A DNA stretch of 64,000 nucleotides from Shimia biformata. Its GTDB lineage: Bacteria; Pseudomonadota; Alphaproteobacteria; Rhodobacterales; Rhodobacteraceae. The notes below the pieces were generated by a model that worked only from the letters and a program-made list of their open reading frames with translations, was not told the DNA's origin and made no database searches. The translations under genes and the position numbers were made by a program. The stretch lies in the NCBI RefSeq assembly GCF_016888515.1, contig NZ_JAFEJK010000001.1:682001-746000 (forward strand). Reading direction: 5' to 3'. Shown here piece after piece: positions 31,080 through 40,915 of this stretch; positions within the stretch are counted from its first letter, which is position 1, and the number at the start of each line of letters is the position of its first letter.

Positions 31080-31111
31080 GCGGCGGCCCCCGATTGGGCC
31101 GCCGCTTTTTT
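31080..31111 (+). terminator. Rho-independent terminator of acnB
   Basis: A perfect 10-bp stem GCGGCGGCCC / GGGCCGCCGC with a 6-base loop, followed by six T residues, 31 bases after the acnB stop. Confidence 0.93.
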
Positions 31112-31141
31112 CATGTGCGACAAAAAATTCCACACCTGTCC

Positions 31142-31172
31142 TTGACCTTCCAGTTGCTGGAACCCTTATCTA
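31142..31172 (+). promoter_or_regulatory. CueR-type copper-responsive promoter of copA
   Basis: TTGACC (-35) and TATCTA (-10) are separated by 19 bases, the over-long spacer typical of MerR-family activated promoters. Within the spacer lies the dyad CCTTCCAG-TTG-CTGGAACC, very close to the E. coli CueR operator at copA, CCTTCCCCTTGCTGGAAGG. The site is 45 bases before the copA start, and a CueR-type regulator is encoded directly downstream of copA. Confidence 0.85.
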
Positions 31173-31216
31173 GACCTTGTCCGGTCGTGAAACCGGGCGG
31201 TCAGATAGGTGATGTC

Positions 31217-33727
31217 ATGGCGCAGTCCCATAATTTGCGGTTCCAGATCGAAGGCATGAGTTGCGCAGGTTGCGCAGGCCGCGTTGAGCGCGCCCTGAAC
31301 GCAGCGGAAGGGGTCGAAAGCGCGTCTGTGAACCTGGCCAATGCCACGGCGCAGGTCAGTTACAGCGACGCAACCACGGCTTCTGCGCTGGTCGATGTGC
31401 TGCGGGTTGCGGGTTATCCTGCGGTCACGGACGAAGTCATACTCGATGTCGAAAACATGACCTGCGCATCCTGCGTTGGACGGGTCGAACGGGCGCTGCA
31501 GGCGGGAAATGGCGTGGTGTCGGCCAGCGTGAACCTGGCGACCGAAGCCGCCACCGTGCGATTCGCCAGCGGAACCACCACCCCGGCAGATATCGCAGCC
31601 CTGGCGACGGCAGCGGGTTATCCGGCACGAGTGAAGTCGGCCGAGATTGACGACACCGACAGCCGAAAGGCGGAAGAGATTGCCGACCTCGCCCGCCGCA
31701 CTTTATTCGCCGCCGTGCTGACGCTCCCGGTTTTTGTGATCGAGATGGGAAGCCACCTGATCCCTGCGCTGCATCATGTCGTGATGGCAACCATAGGGCA
31801 GCAGGCCAGTTTCTATCTCCAATTCGTACTGACGACGCTTGTTCTGATCGGACCGGGGCGCCAGTTCTATTCCAAGGGGTTCCCGGCCCTATTCAGGGGG
31901 GCGCCGGATATGAACTCACTTGTCGCGCTGGGGACGTCCGCGGCCTATGGCTTTTCGCTGATCTCGACCTTCGCGCCGGGCCTTTTGCCAGAGGGCACCG
32001 CCAATGTCTATTACGAGGCCGCTGCGGTCATCGTGGTCCTGATCCTGCTGGGGCGCTTGCTTGAAGCGCGCGCCAAGGGCCGCACTGGAGAGGCGATCCG
32101 CAAGCTGGTCGGGCTACAGGCCAAGACCGCGCGCGTCGAGCGTGACGGCAAGGTGATTGAGCGCCCCATCGAAGACATCGTTGCGGGCGATATCGTGCAT
32201 GTCCGGCCCGGAGAAAAGATTGCCGTCGATGGCGTCGTCGTCTCGGGTGCATCCTATGTCGATGAAAGCATGATCACCGGCGAACCCGCCCCCGTGGAAA
32301 AAACCGAGGGCGCGCAAGTTGTGGGCGCCACGGTCAACGGTGCCGGGGCATTGGTATTCCGCGCCGAGAGGGTAGGGCGTGATACAATGCTGGCGCAGAT
32401 CATCCGGATGGTCGAACAGGCACAGGGCGCCAAGCTGCCGATCCAAGGAGTGGTCGATCAAATCACCCGCTGGTTTGTCCCGGCTGTCCTTGTTGCTGCG
32501 GTGCTGACGGTTGCGGTGTGGTTCTTCTTTGGTCCCGATCCAGCGATCAGCCTTGCACTGGTGGCGGGGGTTTCGGTCCTGATCATCGCCTGTCCCTGCG
32601 CGATGGGGTTGGCAACACCGACCTCGATCATGGTGGGCACTGGACGTGCGGCCGAGATGGGCGTCCTGTTCCGTAAGGGCGACGCACTGCAGACGCTTCA
32701 GGACTGCAATGTCGTGGCCTTTGACAAAACCGGCACGTTGACTGCCGGACGACCTGCTTTGACCGACCTCGTGGTGGCCCCCGGCGTGGATGAGACTGAA
32801 CTTCTGCGGCTTGTTGCCGGTGTTGAACAGGCGTCGGAACACCCCATTGCCGAAGCGATTGTCGCCGCCGCCACCCAGCGCGGACTGACCGTTCCCAAGG
32901 CGTCGGGTTTTACCTCGATCACCGGGTTTGGTGCGCGTGCTGACGTGGAGGGCAAACAGGTGCTGGTCGGCGCGGACCGCCTAATGGCGCGCGAGGGGGT
33001 GGATATGTCTGACCTCGCAGCCAAGGCGCAAGACCTGGCTGGACGGGGTCGCACGCCGCTATTCGCAGCCGTGGAGGGCCGGATCGCTGCAGTGATTGCG
33101 GTAAGCGACCCGATCAAACCGACCACCCCGGCGGCAATCAAGGCGTTGCATGACCAGGGCCTGAAGGTTGCTATGATCACCGGCGACAATGCGCAAACCG
33201 CGCAGGTCATCGCCGGTGAACTGGGCATCGACCACGTCGTCGCCGCAGTGCTGCCAGATGGCAAAGTTGCCGCGTTGGATCAGCTGCGGAAGGATCATGG
33301 CAAGCTGGCCTTTGTTGGCGACGGTATCAATGACGCTCCGGCGCTTGCGGCCGCTGACATTGGTATTGCCATCGGCACCGGAACGGATGTTGCCATCGAA
33401 GCGGCGGATGTGGTGTTGATGTCGGGTGACTTGACGGGGGTGGTGAATGCCTTTGACCTGTCCGCCCGGACCATGCGCAACATCCGTCAAAACCTGTTTT
33501 GGGCGTTTGGCTACAACGTCCTGCTGATCCCGGTTGCCGCGGGTGTCCTGTACCCCTTCGGTGGCCCGCTTCTGTCGCCGGTTCTGGCGGCGGGCGCCAT
33601 GGCCTTGTCCAGCGTCTTTGTCCTGTCCAACGCGCTGCGCCTGAGGTGGGTGCGCCAGGCATTGACAAAGCCTGAGACCAACAGGCGCACGGCCGTACAA
33701 GCCCCAACCCCGGAACCGGCGGAATAG
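31217..33727 (+). CDS. copA: Copper-exporting P1B-type ATPase
   Basis: An 836-residue inner-membrane pump exporting Cu(I) from the cytoplasm. Two N-terminal metal-binding domains carry GMSCAGC (Cys16, Cys19) and NMTCASC (Cys83, Cys86). Eight membrane helices are expected, with the transport-site CPC in [13 protein letters not shown], the phosphorylated aspartate in [13 protein letters not shown], the P1B histidine-proline in [12 protein letters not shown], and the hinge [20 protein letters not shown]. The ATG at 31217 gives [19 protein letters not shown]; a longer reading upstream would cross the CueR-type promoter. It is followed 13 bases later by cueR. Confidence 0.95.
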   Translation: MAQSHNLRFQIEGMSCAGCAGRVERALNAAEGVESASVNLANATAQVSYSDATTASALVDVLRVAGYPAVTDEVILDVENMTCASCVGRVERALQAGNGVVSASVNLATEAATVRFASGTTTPADIAALATAAGYPARVKSAEIDDTDSRKAEEIADLARRTLFAAVLTLPVFVIEMGSHLIPALHHVVMATIGQQASFYLQFVLTTLVLIGPGRQFYSKGFPALFRGAPDMNSLVALGTSAAYGFSLISTFAPGLLPEGTANVYYEAAAVIVVLILLGRLLEARAKGRTGEAIRKLVGLQAKTARVERDGKVIERPIEDIVAGDIVHVRPGEKIAVDGVVVSGASYVDESMITGEPAPVEKTEGAQVVGATVNGAGALVFRAERVGRDTMLAQIIRMVEQAQGAKLPIQGVVDQITRWFVPAVLVAAVLTVAVWFFFGPDPAISLALVAGVSVLIIACPCAMGLATPTSIMVGTGRAAEMGVLFRKGDALQTLQDCNVVAFDKTGTLTAGRPALTDLVVAPGVDETELLRLVAGVEQASEHPIAEAIVAAATQRGLTVPKASGFTSITGFGARADVEGKQVLVGADRLMAREGVDMSDLAAKAQDLAGRGRTPLFAAVEGRIAAVIAVSDPIKPTTPAAIKALHDQGLKVAMITGDNAQTAQVIAGELGIDHVVAAVLPDGKVAALDQLRKDHGKLAFVGDGINDAPALAAADIGIAIGTGTDVAIEAADVVLMSGDLTGVVNAFDLSARTMRNIRQNLFWAFGYNVLLIPVAAGVLYPFGGPLLSPVLAAGAMALSSVFVLSNALRLRWVRQALTKPETNRRTAVQAPTPEPAE

Positions 33728-33740
33728 AAAGGTCTTTAAT

Positions 33741-34139
33741 ATGAATATCAGCGATGTCGCAGAGCGTTCCGGGGTGCCCCCCAAGACAATCCGCTATTAC
33801 GAGGAGATTGGCTTCATCAAGCCCGACCGCCGACCAAACGGCTACCGGGACTTTGATGAAACCGACCTGCACAAGCTGGCGTTCATCGGACGTGCCCGGT
33901 CGCTGGGCTTTACCATCGAGGACTGCCGCACTCTGCTTGAGCTATACAATGACAAGACCCGCGCCAGCGCCGATGTGAAGCGTGTGGCGCGGCACAATCT
34001 GCAAGAGATCGACGCCAAGATCGCCGATCTTCAGACCATGCGCGCGACGTTGTCCCACCTGATCGACCAATGTGCCGGGGATGACCGGCCCGATTGCCCG
34101 ATCCTGGACAACCTTGAACAAGCCCCGATCCGAAGGTGA
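33741..34139 (+). CDS. cueR: Cu(I)-responsive MerR-family regulator CueR
   Basis: A 132-residue MerR regulator. The N-terminal winged helix is MNISDVAERSGVPPKTIRYY (residues 1-20) with NGYRDFDETDLHKLAFIGRA. A dimerisation helix covers about 78-108. The metal loop has Cys111 and Cys119 (QCAGDDRPDCPIL), spaced as the two Cu(I) ligands of E. coli CueR. Ser76 lies at the position that separates Cu/Ag sensors from zinc or mercury sensors. It lies 13 bases after copA, and the 19-base spacer promoter at 31142 is its likely target. Confidence 0.94.
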   Translation: MNISDVAERSGVPPKTIRYYEEIGFIKPDRRPNGYRDFDETDLHKLAFIGRARSLGFTIEDCRTLLELYNDKTRASADVKRVARHNLQEIDAKIADLQTMRATLSHLIDQCAGDDRPDCPILDNLEQAPIRR

Positions 34140-34173
34140 CGGGCAGACGAATGACACATCAAAGGAAGATACC

Positions 34174-34650
34174 ATGACACTGGCCCATCCCAATCGCCGA
34201 AACATCCTGTTCGGGGCCGCAGCGCTAGCCGCGACAGCATCCTTTCCGGTACTGGCCGCCAGCCCCAACCAGATGCATGTCCTCAAGGATCCAAGCTGTG
34301 GATGCTGCGGGTCCTGGGTCAAGACGATGAAAATCGCCGGGTTCGACGTCAGTGTCGAAAATGTACCCAACGAAACGCTTTACCAGCACAAGCAAAGATC
34401 CGGGATCACCGAAGACCTGGCCTCGTGCCATACCGCGACAATCGACGGCTATCTGATCGAAGGTCACGTTCCCGCTGCGGATGTGAAACGCCTGCTGGAG
34501 ACGCGCCCCGACGCTCTGGGCCTGGCAGTGCCGGGCATGCCCTATGGCGCACCGGGCATGGGCCCCGAGGACGAGCGTGAGGCATATGACGTCATCCTGT
34601 TCCGCGCAGATGGTTCGACCGAGATCTTCGCGCGCTACGCTGCGGCCTAA
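34174..34650 (+). CDS. DUF411 domain protein, exported, third gene of the copper operon
   Basis: A 158-residue protein with an RR-containing signal sequence (NRRNILFGAAALAATASFPV, residues 7-26), possibly Tat type. The mature part has the DUF411 motif KDPSCGCCGSWVKTM (Cys42, Cys44, Cys45), a further conserved cysteine-histidine in ASCHTATIDGYLIEGHVPA, and the proline/glycine-rich GMPYGAPGMGPEDE. DUF411 proteins are found with copper and silver resistance genes and are thought to be periplasmic metal-binding proteins. It starts 34 bases after cueR, preceded by AAGGAAG, so it likely belongs to the CueR regulon. Metal binding is inference. Confidence 0.85.
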   Translation: MTLAHPNRRNILFGAAALAATASFPVLAASPNQMHVLKDPSCGCCGSWVKTMKIAGFDVSVENVPNETLYQHKQRSGITEDLASCHTATIDGYLIEGHVPAADVKRLLETRPDALGLAVPGMPYGAPGMGPEDEREAYDVILFRADGSTEIFARYAAA

Positions 34651-34813
34651 CCTGCAGCCATGGGGGGGTGGCGCAGCAAACGCGCGCCATGCCCCCGCCC
34701 CTCACGGCCAGACATGCTGCACCGCCCGTAACTCATGCGGGCTCCAGGTCCAAACGGGCATATGCGACGCACAAGAGCGACCCGACGTCTTGTTCTGTTG
34801 ATCTGAAGGAAGA

Positions 34814-34888
34814 TGGCTGGGGTGGTAGGATTCGAACCTACGATACACGGTACCAAAAACCGCTGCCTTACCACTTGGCTACACCCCA
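34814..34888 (-). tRNA. tRNA-Gln (anticodon TTG)
   Basis: On the minus strand the gene runs from TGGGGTGTAGCCAAGTGG to the encoded 3' CCA. The acceptor stem pairs TGGGGTG with CACCCCA. The anticodon stem is GCGGT/ACCGT around the loop TTTTGGT, giving anticodon TTG. The T arm has GTAGGTTCGAATCCTAC. CCA is genomically encoded at 34814-34816. Confidence 0.96.
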
Positions 34889-34900
34889 ACGGTGAGCGGC

Positions 34901-34929
34901 TAATTACTTTGCCTGTTGGCCCTGTGCAA
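34901..34929 (-). promoter_or_regulatory. Putative promoter of tRNA-Gln
   Basis: On the minus strand TTGCAC (34929-34924) and TAATTA (34906-34901) are separated by 17 bases. The -10 ends 13 bases before the tRNA 5' end, a fitting distance for a short 5' leader. Read by eye. Confidence 0.5.
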
Positions 34930-35107
34930 GACCTGAATCGCACTTTTTTGAGCCAAGTCGTCATCGTCGCAGTTGGCGGTGCCATGTCGGGTAAAGCGAC
35001 CCCACGTCACTTGGCGGGGCTTTTCGTGGACAACCGGTGTTGGCGCGGGTCATGCTGTCCCACAAGACGGATATGCGGGCCAGTGCGCCCGGAGGGAGGA
35101 GATACCT

Positions 35108-36337
35108 ATGAACCTTGGAATGCGACCCGAAATTGCCGCGCTTCTGGAGCAAGTGAAAGGCATGATCCGCGATGAGATCATGCCGCTGGAGGATGAGTAT
35201 CACGCCGAGATCGCAAAGGGCGACCGCTGGACCTATACCCCGCGGCAGGCCGAGATTCTCGAAGGGCTGAAAGCCAGGGCGCGTGATCGTGGGCTGTGGA
35301 ACTTCTGGCTAACCGACAGCGACAAGGGGCTGGGCCTTACCACGGTGGAATACGCCTATTTCGCCGAAGAGATGGGCAAAACCCCTCTGGGGGCCGAGGT
35401 GTTCAACTGTTCCGCGCCCGATACCGGCAACATGGAAGTGTTCGAGCGTTACGGCAATGCCGAGATGAAGGAACGCTGGCTAAAACCCCTGCTCAACGGT
35501 GACATCCGCTCAGCATATCTGATGACCGAGCCAGACGTGGCCTCGTCAGATGCGACCAACATTTCGATGTCCTGTGTGCGCGACGGCGACGACTATGTCC
35601 TCAACGGCGAGAAATACTGGTCCTCGGGCGCGGGCGACCCGCGTTGCAAGGTCTATATCGTGATGGTCAAGACCGGGGATGAGGACACGCCCAAACACCA
35701 GCGGCACTCGATGATCGTGGTGCCCGCTGGTACAGACGGGATCGAAGTGTTGCGCCCGATGGAGGTCTACGGCCACGATGACGCTCCGCATGGTCACATG
35801 CATATGCGCTTTACCAATGTCCGCGTGCCAGCCTCGAACATTCTTCTGGGCGAGGGGCGCGGATTTGAGATCGCGCAGGGCCGTCTTGGGCCGGGCCGCA
35901 TCCACCACTGCATGCGCGCCATTGGTCAGGCCGAGGCCGCGCTGGAACAGATGTGCCGCCGCGCGCTGGACCGCGAGGCATTCGGCAAGCCGATCGCGCA
36001 TCTGGGGGCGAACTATGACATCATCGCCAACTGCCGGATGGAGATCGAGATGGTCCGCCTTCTGTGCCTGAAGACGGCGTGGTACATGGATCAGGGTGAC
36101 GCCCGCGCCGCTGCGCCCTGGATCAGCCAGATCAAGGTGATGGCGCCGCAGGTCGCGCTGAAGGTGATCGACGAGGCCGTGCAAATGCACGGTGGCACCG
36201 GCATCAGCCAAGACACGCCGCTGGCCAAGATGTGGACCCACGTGCGGACCCTGCGTTTGGCCGACGGGCCGGATGCGGTGCATCGCCGTCAGGTGGCACG
36301 TGCCGAGTTGAAGAAACACACCCAGCAAAAGGTCTGA
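35108..36337 (+). CDS. Acyl-CoA dehydrogenase family protein
   Basis: A 409-residue flavoprotein of the acyl-CoA dehydrogenase superfamily, closest in pattern to the ACAD10/11-like group. Visible: LMTEPDVASSDATNISMSCV (FAD/substrate region), GEKYWSSGAGDPRCKVYIVM, ALDREAFGKPIAHLGANYDI, and the C-terminal VQMHGGTGISQDTPLAKMW and LRLADGPDAVHRRQVARAEL. It should oxidise an acyl-CoA with FAD, passing electrons to ETF; chain specificity is not readable. The ATG at 35108 has GGAGGGAGGAG upstream. It lies 34 bases before an agmatinase-family gene. Confidence 0.92.
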   Translation: MNLGMRPEIAALLEQVKGMIRDEIMPLEDEYHAEIAKGDRWTYTPRQAEILEGLKARARDRGLWNFWLTDSDKGLGLTTVEYAYFAEEMGKTPLGAEVFNCSAPDTGNMEVFERYGNAEMKERWLKPLLNGDIRSAYLMTEPDVASSDATNISMSCVRDGDDYVLNGEKYWSSGAGDPRCKVYIVMVKTGDEDTPKHQRHSMIVVPAGTDGIEVLRPMEVYGHDDAPHGHMHMRFTNVRVPASNILLGEGRGFEIAQGRLGPGRIHHCMRAIGQAEAALEQMCRRALDREAFGKPIAHLGANYDIIANCRMEIEMVRLLCLKTAWYMDQGDARAAAPWISQIKVMAPQVALKVIDEAVQMHGGTGISQDTPLAKMWTHVRTLRLADGPDAVHRRQVARAELKKHTQQKV

Positions 36338-36370
36338 GGCGCACGGTACCCAGAGCAAGGAGCAACCGAT

Positions 36371-37339
36371 ATGGTCGACGATCACGGTGACATTCCAGAC
36401 GCTGCCTTCATGCGCAAAAGCCTGATGGGAAGCCATATCGAAGCCAGCTATGCTGGCGCGCTCAGCTTCCAGCGGCGGCGTTACACCAAGGATCTGACCG
36501 GTGTGGATGTCGCCGTGACCGGCATCCCCTATGATCTGGCCGTGACCAACCGGCCCGGCACACGGCTCGGGCCACAGGCGATCCGGCAGGCCACTGCCCA
36601 GCACGCCTGGGGCCCAGTCTGGCCCTGGGGATTTGATCCGTTCGATACATTGGCGGTCACTGACTATGGTGACTGTCTGTTCGACCACGGTCGTCCGCAT
36701 GAGATCCCGGCAGCAATTGAGGCGCATATCGCTCGCATCATCGAAGGTGGCGCGTCGACGCTGGTACTGGGTGGGGACCACTTCATCACCTACCCGATCC
36801 TCAAGGCATATGCCGCGAAACAAGGGCCGATTGGTCTGGTGCAGTTCGACGCCCACCGCGATGTCGAACCGGAAGAGGGTGATCGGATCGACCACGGCAC
36901 CATGTTCAACATCGCCATCCGCGAGGGCATCATCGACCCGGCGCGGTCGGTGCAGATCGGCATTCGGACCTGCTACAAGGACGAGGAATCCTATGGCATG
37001 GCCGTGATCCATGCCGACAAGGTGCATGAAACCCCGGCCAGCGAGATCGCCGAAATCGTGCGTGACGTGACGGGTGGGAAGCCCAGTTATCTGACTTTCG
37101 ACATCGATTTCCTCGACCCTGCTTTCGCGCCGGGCACTGGGACACCGGTGCCGGGTGGCATGTCATCCTTTCAGGCGCTGTCGATCCTGCGGGCGCTGAA
37201 GGGCGTCGAATTCGTCGGTATGGACGTTGTCGAGGTGTCGCCTCCGTTCGACCATGCCGAGATGACCGCGAATGCCGCCGCGATGATCGCAACCGAAATG
37301 CTGTGCCTTGCGGCGTGGAACAAGGGTGCGCGAGGGTAA
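36371..37339 (+). CDS. speB: Agmatinase/ureohydrolase family protein
   Basis: A 322-residue binuclear manganese enzyme. The metal motifs are LVLGGDHFITYPIL, VQFDAHRDVEP and LTFDIDFLDPAFAPGTGTP, supplying the usual histidine and aspartate ligands. The family hydrolyses agmatine to putrescine and urea, but guanidinobutyrase and related enzymes share these motifs, so the exact substrate is uncertain. AGCAAGGAGCAACC precedes the ATG. It lies 34 bases after the acyl-CoA dehydrogenase and is probably co-transcribed with it. A bidirectional terminator separates it from carB. Confidence 0.88.
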   Translation: MVDDHGDIPDAAFMRKSLMGSHIEASYAGALSFQRRRYTKDLTGVDVAVTGIPYDLAVTNRPGTRLGPQAIRQATAQHAWGPVWPWGFDPFDTLAVTDYGDCLFDHGRPHEIPAAIEAHIARIIEGGASTLVLGGDHFITYPILKAYAAKQGPIGLVQFDAHRDVEPEEGDRIDHGTMFNIAIREGIIDPARSVQIGIRTCYKDEESYGMAVIHADKVHETPASEIAEIVRDVTGGKPSYLTFDIDFLDPAFAPGTGTPVPGGMSSFQALSILRALKGVEFVGMDVVEVSPPFDHAEMTANAAAMIATEMLCLAAWNKGARG

Positions 37340-37366
37340 GCAAAAACCGAGAATGGCCGAAACGAA

Positions 37367-37403
37367 AACAGGCGCCACCTGACCGGGGCGCCTGTTCTTT
37401 TTT
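37367..37403. terminator. Bidirectional terminator between speB and carB
   Basis: AACAGGCGCC and GGCGCCTGTT form a perfect 10-bp stem with a 10-base loop, followed by CTTTTTT on the plus strand and preceded by an A-rich stretch. This suits termination of the convergent speB (+) and carB (-). Confidence 0.88.
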
Positions 37404-37420
37404 GTTGTGTTGTGTGGGGC

Positions 37421-40400
37421 TTACCCCTGCAGCGACCGCACTTCCAACTCCCCTTCCTCGCGCGCTTTCATAGCAAGCGCAGCGGCGTGGCTTGCGGCCG
37501 CGGTGGTGTAATAGGGGATCTTGTCGAACAGAGCGACCGAGCGGATTTCGCGGCTGTCCTCGACCGCCTGCGCACCCTCGGTGGTGTTCATCACAAGGTT
37601 CACGTCGCCGTTCTTCAGCATGTCGACAATGTTGGGGCGGCCTTCATAAACCTTGTTCACCACCTCGCAGGCCACGCCATTTTCAGCCAGCCAGCCTTGG
37701 GTGCCGCGTGTCGCTACCAGCGAAAAGCCAAGTCCGGTCAGGATCTGGGCCGCGTCCAGCATCATCGGCGTCTTGTCGGCATCCTTGATCGAGATGAATG
37801 CCTTGCCCTCGGTCGGCAGGTCCATGCCCGCGCCCATCTGCGCCTTGAGGAAGGCGCGCGCAAACGAGCGGTCCCAGCCCATGACCTCGCCGGTTGATCG
37901 CATTTCGGGGCCAAGGATCGTGTCCACACCGGGGAAGCGGGCAAAGGGCAGGACCGCTTCCTTAACCGAGAACCACGGCATGTTGGGGTCGACCAGCGTC
38001 ATCATGTCGGCGATCTTGGTGTCGTCCACGTCCTTGTAGGAGGGGCGCATCGGGAAGGTCGACAAGGGTTCCCCGGCCATCAGACGCGCGGCGATCGACG
38101 CGATGGCGCTGTCGGTGGCTTTGGCAACGAAGGGAACGGTGCGTGAAGCGCGCGGGTTCACCTCGATCAGGTAGATATCGCCATCCTTCACCGCGAATTG
38201 CACGTTCATCAGACCGACGACATTCAGCGCCAGCGCCAGAGCGCGGGTCTGCACCTCGATCTCGGCGATGATGTCGGCGGGCAGCGAGTAGGGCGGCAGC
38301 GAACAGGCCGAGTCGCCCGAGTGCACGCCGGCTTCCTCAATATGCTGCATGATGCCCGAGATATGGACGTTCTCGCCATCACAAAGTGCGTCGACATCCA
38401 GTTCCGTGGCGCCATCAAGATAGCTGTCGAGCAGGACCGGGCTGTCGCCCGAGACCACCACGGCCTCATTGATATAGCGTTCCAGCTGCGCCATGTCGCG
38501 CACGATTTCCATCGCGCGGCCGCCCAGAACGTAAGACGGGCGGATCACCAGCGGGAAGCCGATTTCCTTCGCGATCTCAAGCGCTTCTGCATCGGTTGAG
38601 GCGATGCCGTTATGGGGCTGTTTCAGACCAAGCTGATTGACCAGCGCCTGGAACCGCTCGCGGTCCTCGGCAAGGTCGATCGCATCCGGCGACGTGCCAA
38701 GGATCGGGATACCCTCGTCATGCAGCGCATTGGCCAGTTTCAGCGGCGTTTGGCCGCCGAACTGCACGATCACGCCGTGCAGCGTGCCATTCTGCTTTTC
38801 GACCCGCAGGATTTCCATCACGTGTTCGAAAGTCAGCGGCTCGAAATACAACCGATCCGAGGTGTCATAGTCGGTCGACACGGTCTCGGGGTTGCAGTTG
38901 ATCATGATGGTCTCATAGCCGACGTCCGATAGCGCAAAACAGGCGTGACAGCAGCAATAGTCGAACTCGATCCCCTGGCCGATCCGGTTCGGGCCGCCAC
39001 CAAGGATGACAACCTTCTTGCGGTCGCTGGGGCGGGCCTCACATTCGACCTCGCCCATCATCGGGACTTCGTAGGTCGAGTACATGTAGGGCGTCTGCGC
39101 CTCGAATTCGGCGGCGCAAGTGTCGATGCGCTTGAAGCTGGCAACAACACCGGCGGCGACACGTTTCTTGCGGATGTCGGATTCCGAAAACCCGGTCAGT
39201 TTGGCAAGGCGGGCGTCGGTGAAGCCCAGCATCTTGAGGTCACGCAGGCCGTCGGCATCCGACGGCAGGCCGTTTGCCCGCACGCCTTCCTCGGCCTCGA
39301 CGATCTCTCGGATACGGGCCAGGAACCACGGGTCGAACATGGTGACGCCGTGGATCTCGTCATCGGTCAGGCCGTGGCGCATCGCTTGCGCGATGGTGCG
39401 CATCCGATCCGGCGTCTGTTTCGAGATCGCCTTGACCACGGCCGCCTTATCCGGTGCACCCTCGATTTCGACCTCGTCGAACCCGGTCAGGCCCGATTCC
39501 ATCGACGCCAGTGCCTTTTGCAGCGATTCGTGGATGGTGCGACCGATGGCCATGGCTTCGCCCACCGACTTCATCGCGGTGGTCAGATAGGGTTCGGAGC
39601 CTGGGAATTTCTCGAAGGCAAATTTCGGGATCTTGGTGACGACATAGTCGATGGTCGGCTCGAACGATGCGGGTGTGACCTTGGTGATGTCGTTGTCCAG
39701 CTCGTCCAGAGTGAAGCCCACGGCCAGTTTCGCGGCGATCTTGGCAATCGGGAAGCCGGTCGCCTTTGACGCCAGTGCGGACGAGCGCGACACGCGCGGG
39801 TTCATCTCGATCACCACCATGCGGCCATCGGCGGGGTTCACCGCCCATTGCACGTTCGACCCACCGGTCTCGACGCCGATTTCGCGCAACACGGCGATCG
39901 AACCGTTGCGCATGATCTGGTATTCCTTGTCGGTCAGCGTCAAGGCAGGGGCCACGGTGATCGAGTCACCGGTATGGACGCCCATCGGGTCGACGTTCTC
40001 GATCGAGCAAACGATGATGGCGTTGTCGGCCTTGTCGCGCACGACCTCCATCTCGTATTCCTTCCAGCCCAGCAGACTTTCGTCGACCAGGATCTGGTTC
40101 ACCGGCGATGCATCCATACCGGTGCGGCAATAGTGAATGTAATCCTCGCGGTTATAGGCCACGCCGCCGCCGGTGCCGCCAAGGGTAAAGGCAGGGCGGA
40201 TGATGGCGGGAAGGCCGATGTCCTCAAGTGCTTCCAGCGCCAGTTCGACGCCCTTTGCAAGGTCGGCCTGACCGTTTTCCTTCTTGGGTGCAGTGATGAT
40301 CGTGGCGCGCGGGTTTTCTAATCCGATCCGGTCCATCGCCTCGCGGAACAGCTTGCGGTCCTCGGCCATCTCGATGGCGTCGCGCTTGGCGCCGATCATC

Positions 40401-40741
40401 TCGACGCCGAATTTTTCCAGAACGCCCATTTCTTCCAGTGCAAGAGAGGTGTTCAGCCCGGTCTGCCCGCCCATGGTCGGCAGCAGCGCGTCGGGGCGTT
40501 CCTTTTCGATGATCTTGGCGACAACTTCCGGCGTAATCGGCTCGATGTAAGTGGCGTCGGCCAGTTCCGGGTCGGTCATGATCGTGGCCGGGTTCGAGTT
40601 CACGAGGATGACCCGATACCCTTCTTCGCGCAGCGCTTTACAGGCTTGCGCCCCGGAATAGTCGAACTCGCAAGCCTGACCAATGACGATGGGACCAGCC
40701 CCGATGATCATGATGGACTGGATATCTGTTCTTTTCGGCAT
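37421..40741 (-). CDS. carB: Carbamoyl-phosphate synthase large subunit
   Basis: A 1106-residue enzyme making carbamoyl phosphate for arginine and pyrimidines from ammonia supplied by CarA. Two homologous ATP-grasp halves are visible. The first begins [20 protein letters not shown] with [12 protein letters not shown] and [20 protein letters not shown]. The second carries [39 protein letters not shown] and [22 protein letters not shown]-terminal MGS-like allosteric domain follows ([15 protein letters not shown] to the end). The length is slightly above the usual 1070-1100. carA is not adjacent. Confidence 0.97.
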   Translation of the reverse strand: MPKRTDIQSIMIIGAGPIVIGQACEFDYSGAQACKALREEGYRVILVNSNPATIMTDPELADATYIEPITPEVVAKIIEKERPDALLPTMGGQTGLNTSLALEEMGVLEKFGVEMIGAKRDAIEMAEDRKLFREAMDRIGLENPRATIITAPKKENGQADLAKGVELALEALEDIGLPAIIRPAFTLGGTGGGVAYNREDYIHYCRTGMDASPVNQILVDESLLGWKEYEMEVVRDKADNAIIVCSIENVDPMGVHTGDSITVAPALTLTDKEYQIMRNGSIAVLREIGVETGGSNVQWAVNPADGRMVVIEMNPRVSRSSALASKATGFPIAKIAAKLAVGFTLDELDNDITKVTPASFEPTIDYVVTKIPKFAFEKFPGSEPYLTTAMKSVGEAMAIGRTIHESLQKALASMESGLTGFDEVEIEGAPDKAAVVKAISKQTPDRMRTIAQAMRHGLTDDEIHGVTMFDPWFLARIREIVEAEEGVRANGLPSDADGLRDLKMLGFTDARLAKLTGFSESDIRKKRVAAGVVASFKRIDTCAAEFEAQTPYMYSTYEVPMMGEVECEARPSDRKKVVILGGGPNRIGQGIEFDYCCCHACFALSDVGYETIMINCNPETVSTDYDTSDRLYFEPLTFEHVMEILRVEKQNGTLHGVIVQFGGQTPLKLANALHDEGIPILGTSPDAIDLAEDRERFQALVNQLGLKQPHNGIASTDAEALEIAKEIGFPLVIRPSYVLGGRAMEIVRDMAQLERYINEAVVVSGDSPVLLDSYLDGATELDVDALCDGENVHISGIMQHIEEAGVHSGDSACSLPPYSLPADIIAEIEVQTRALALALNVVGLMNVQFAVKDGDIYLIEVNPRASRTVPFVAKATDSAIASIAARLMAGEPLSTFPMRPSYKDVDDTKIADMMTLVDPNMPWFSVKEAVLPFARFPGVDTILGPEMRSTGEVMGWDRSFARAFLKAQMGAGMDLPTEGKAFISIKDADKTPMMLDAAQILTGLGFSLVATRGTQGWLAENGVACEVVNKVYEGRPNIVDMLKNGDVNLVMNTTEGAQAVEDSREIRSVALFDKIPYYTTAAASHAAALAMKAREEGELEVRSLQG

Positions 40742-40915
40742 GGCAGACCTCAGGCTTTGGCGGGCGATGACAGGAGGGGAGTCGCCCGAATACGCAAATT
40801 GTCGTGGGTTATAGACATCGCGGCCCCATGTTCAAGAGGGATCGGAAAAGAGTTGCCATGTGCCGCATCCGGCTTTGCAGCTTGGGAGGGCGGGGTATAG
40901 GAACAGGCCGACCAA

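Noticed and set aside
31067-31216. Upstream extension of copA from 31067
   Set aside because: It would cover the acnB terminator and the CueR-type promoter, and the added residues are not part of the P-type ATPase family.
34657-34704. GC-rich hairpin-like stretch after the DUF411 gene considered as terminator
   Set aside because: The pairing is bulged and no T tract follows, so it was not listed as a terminator.
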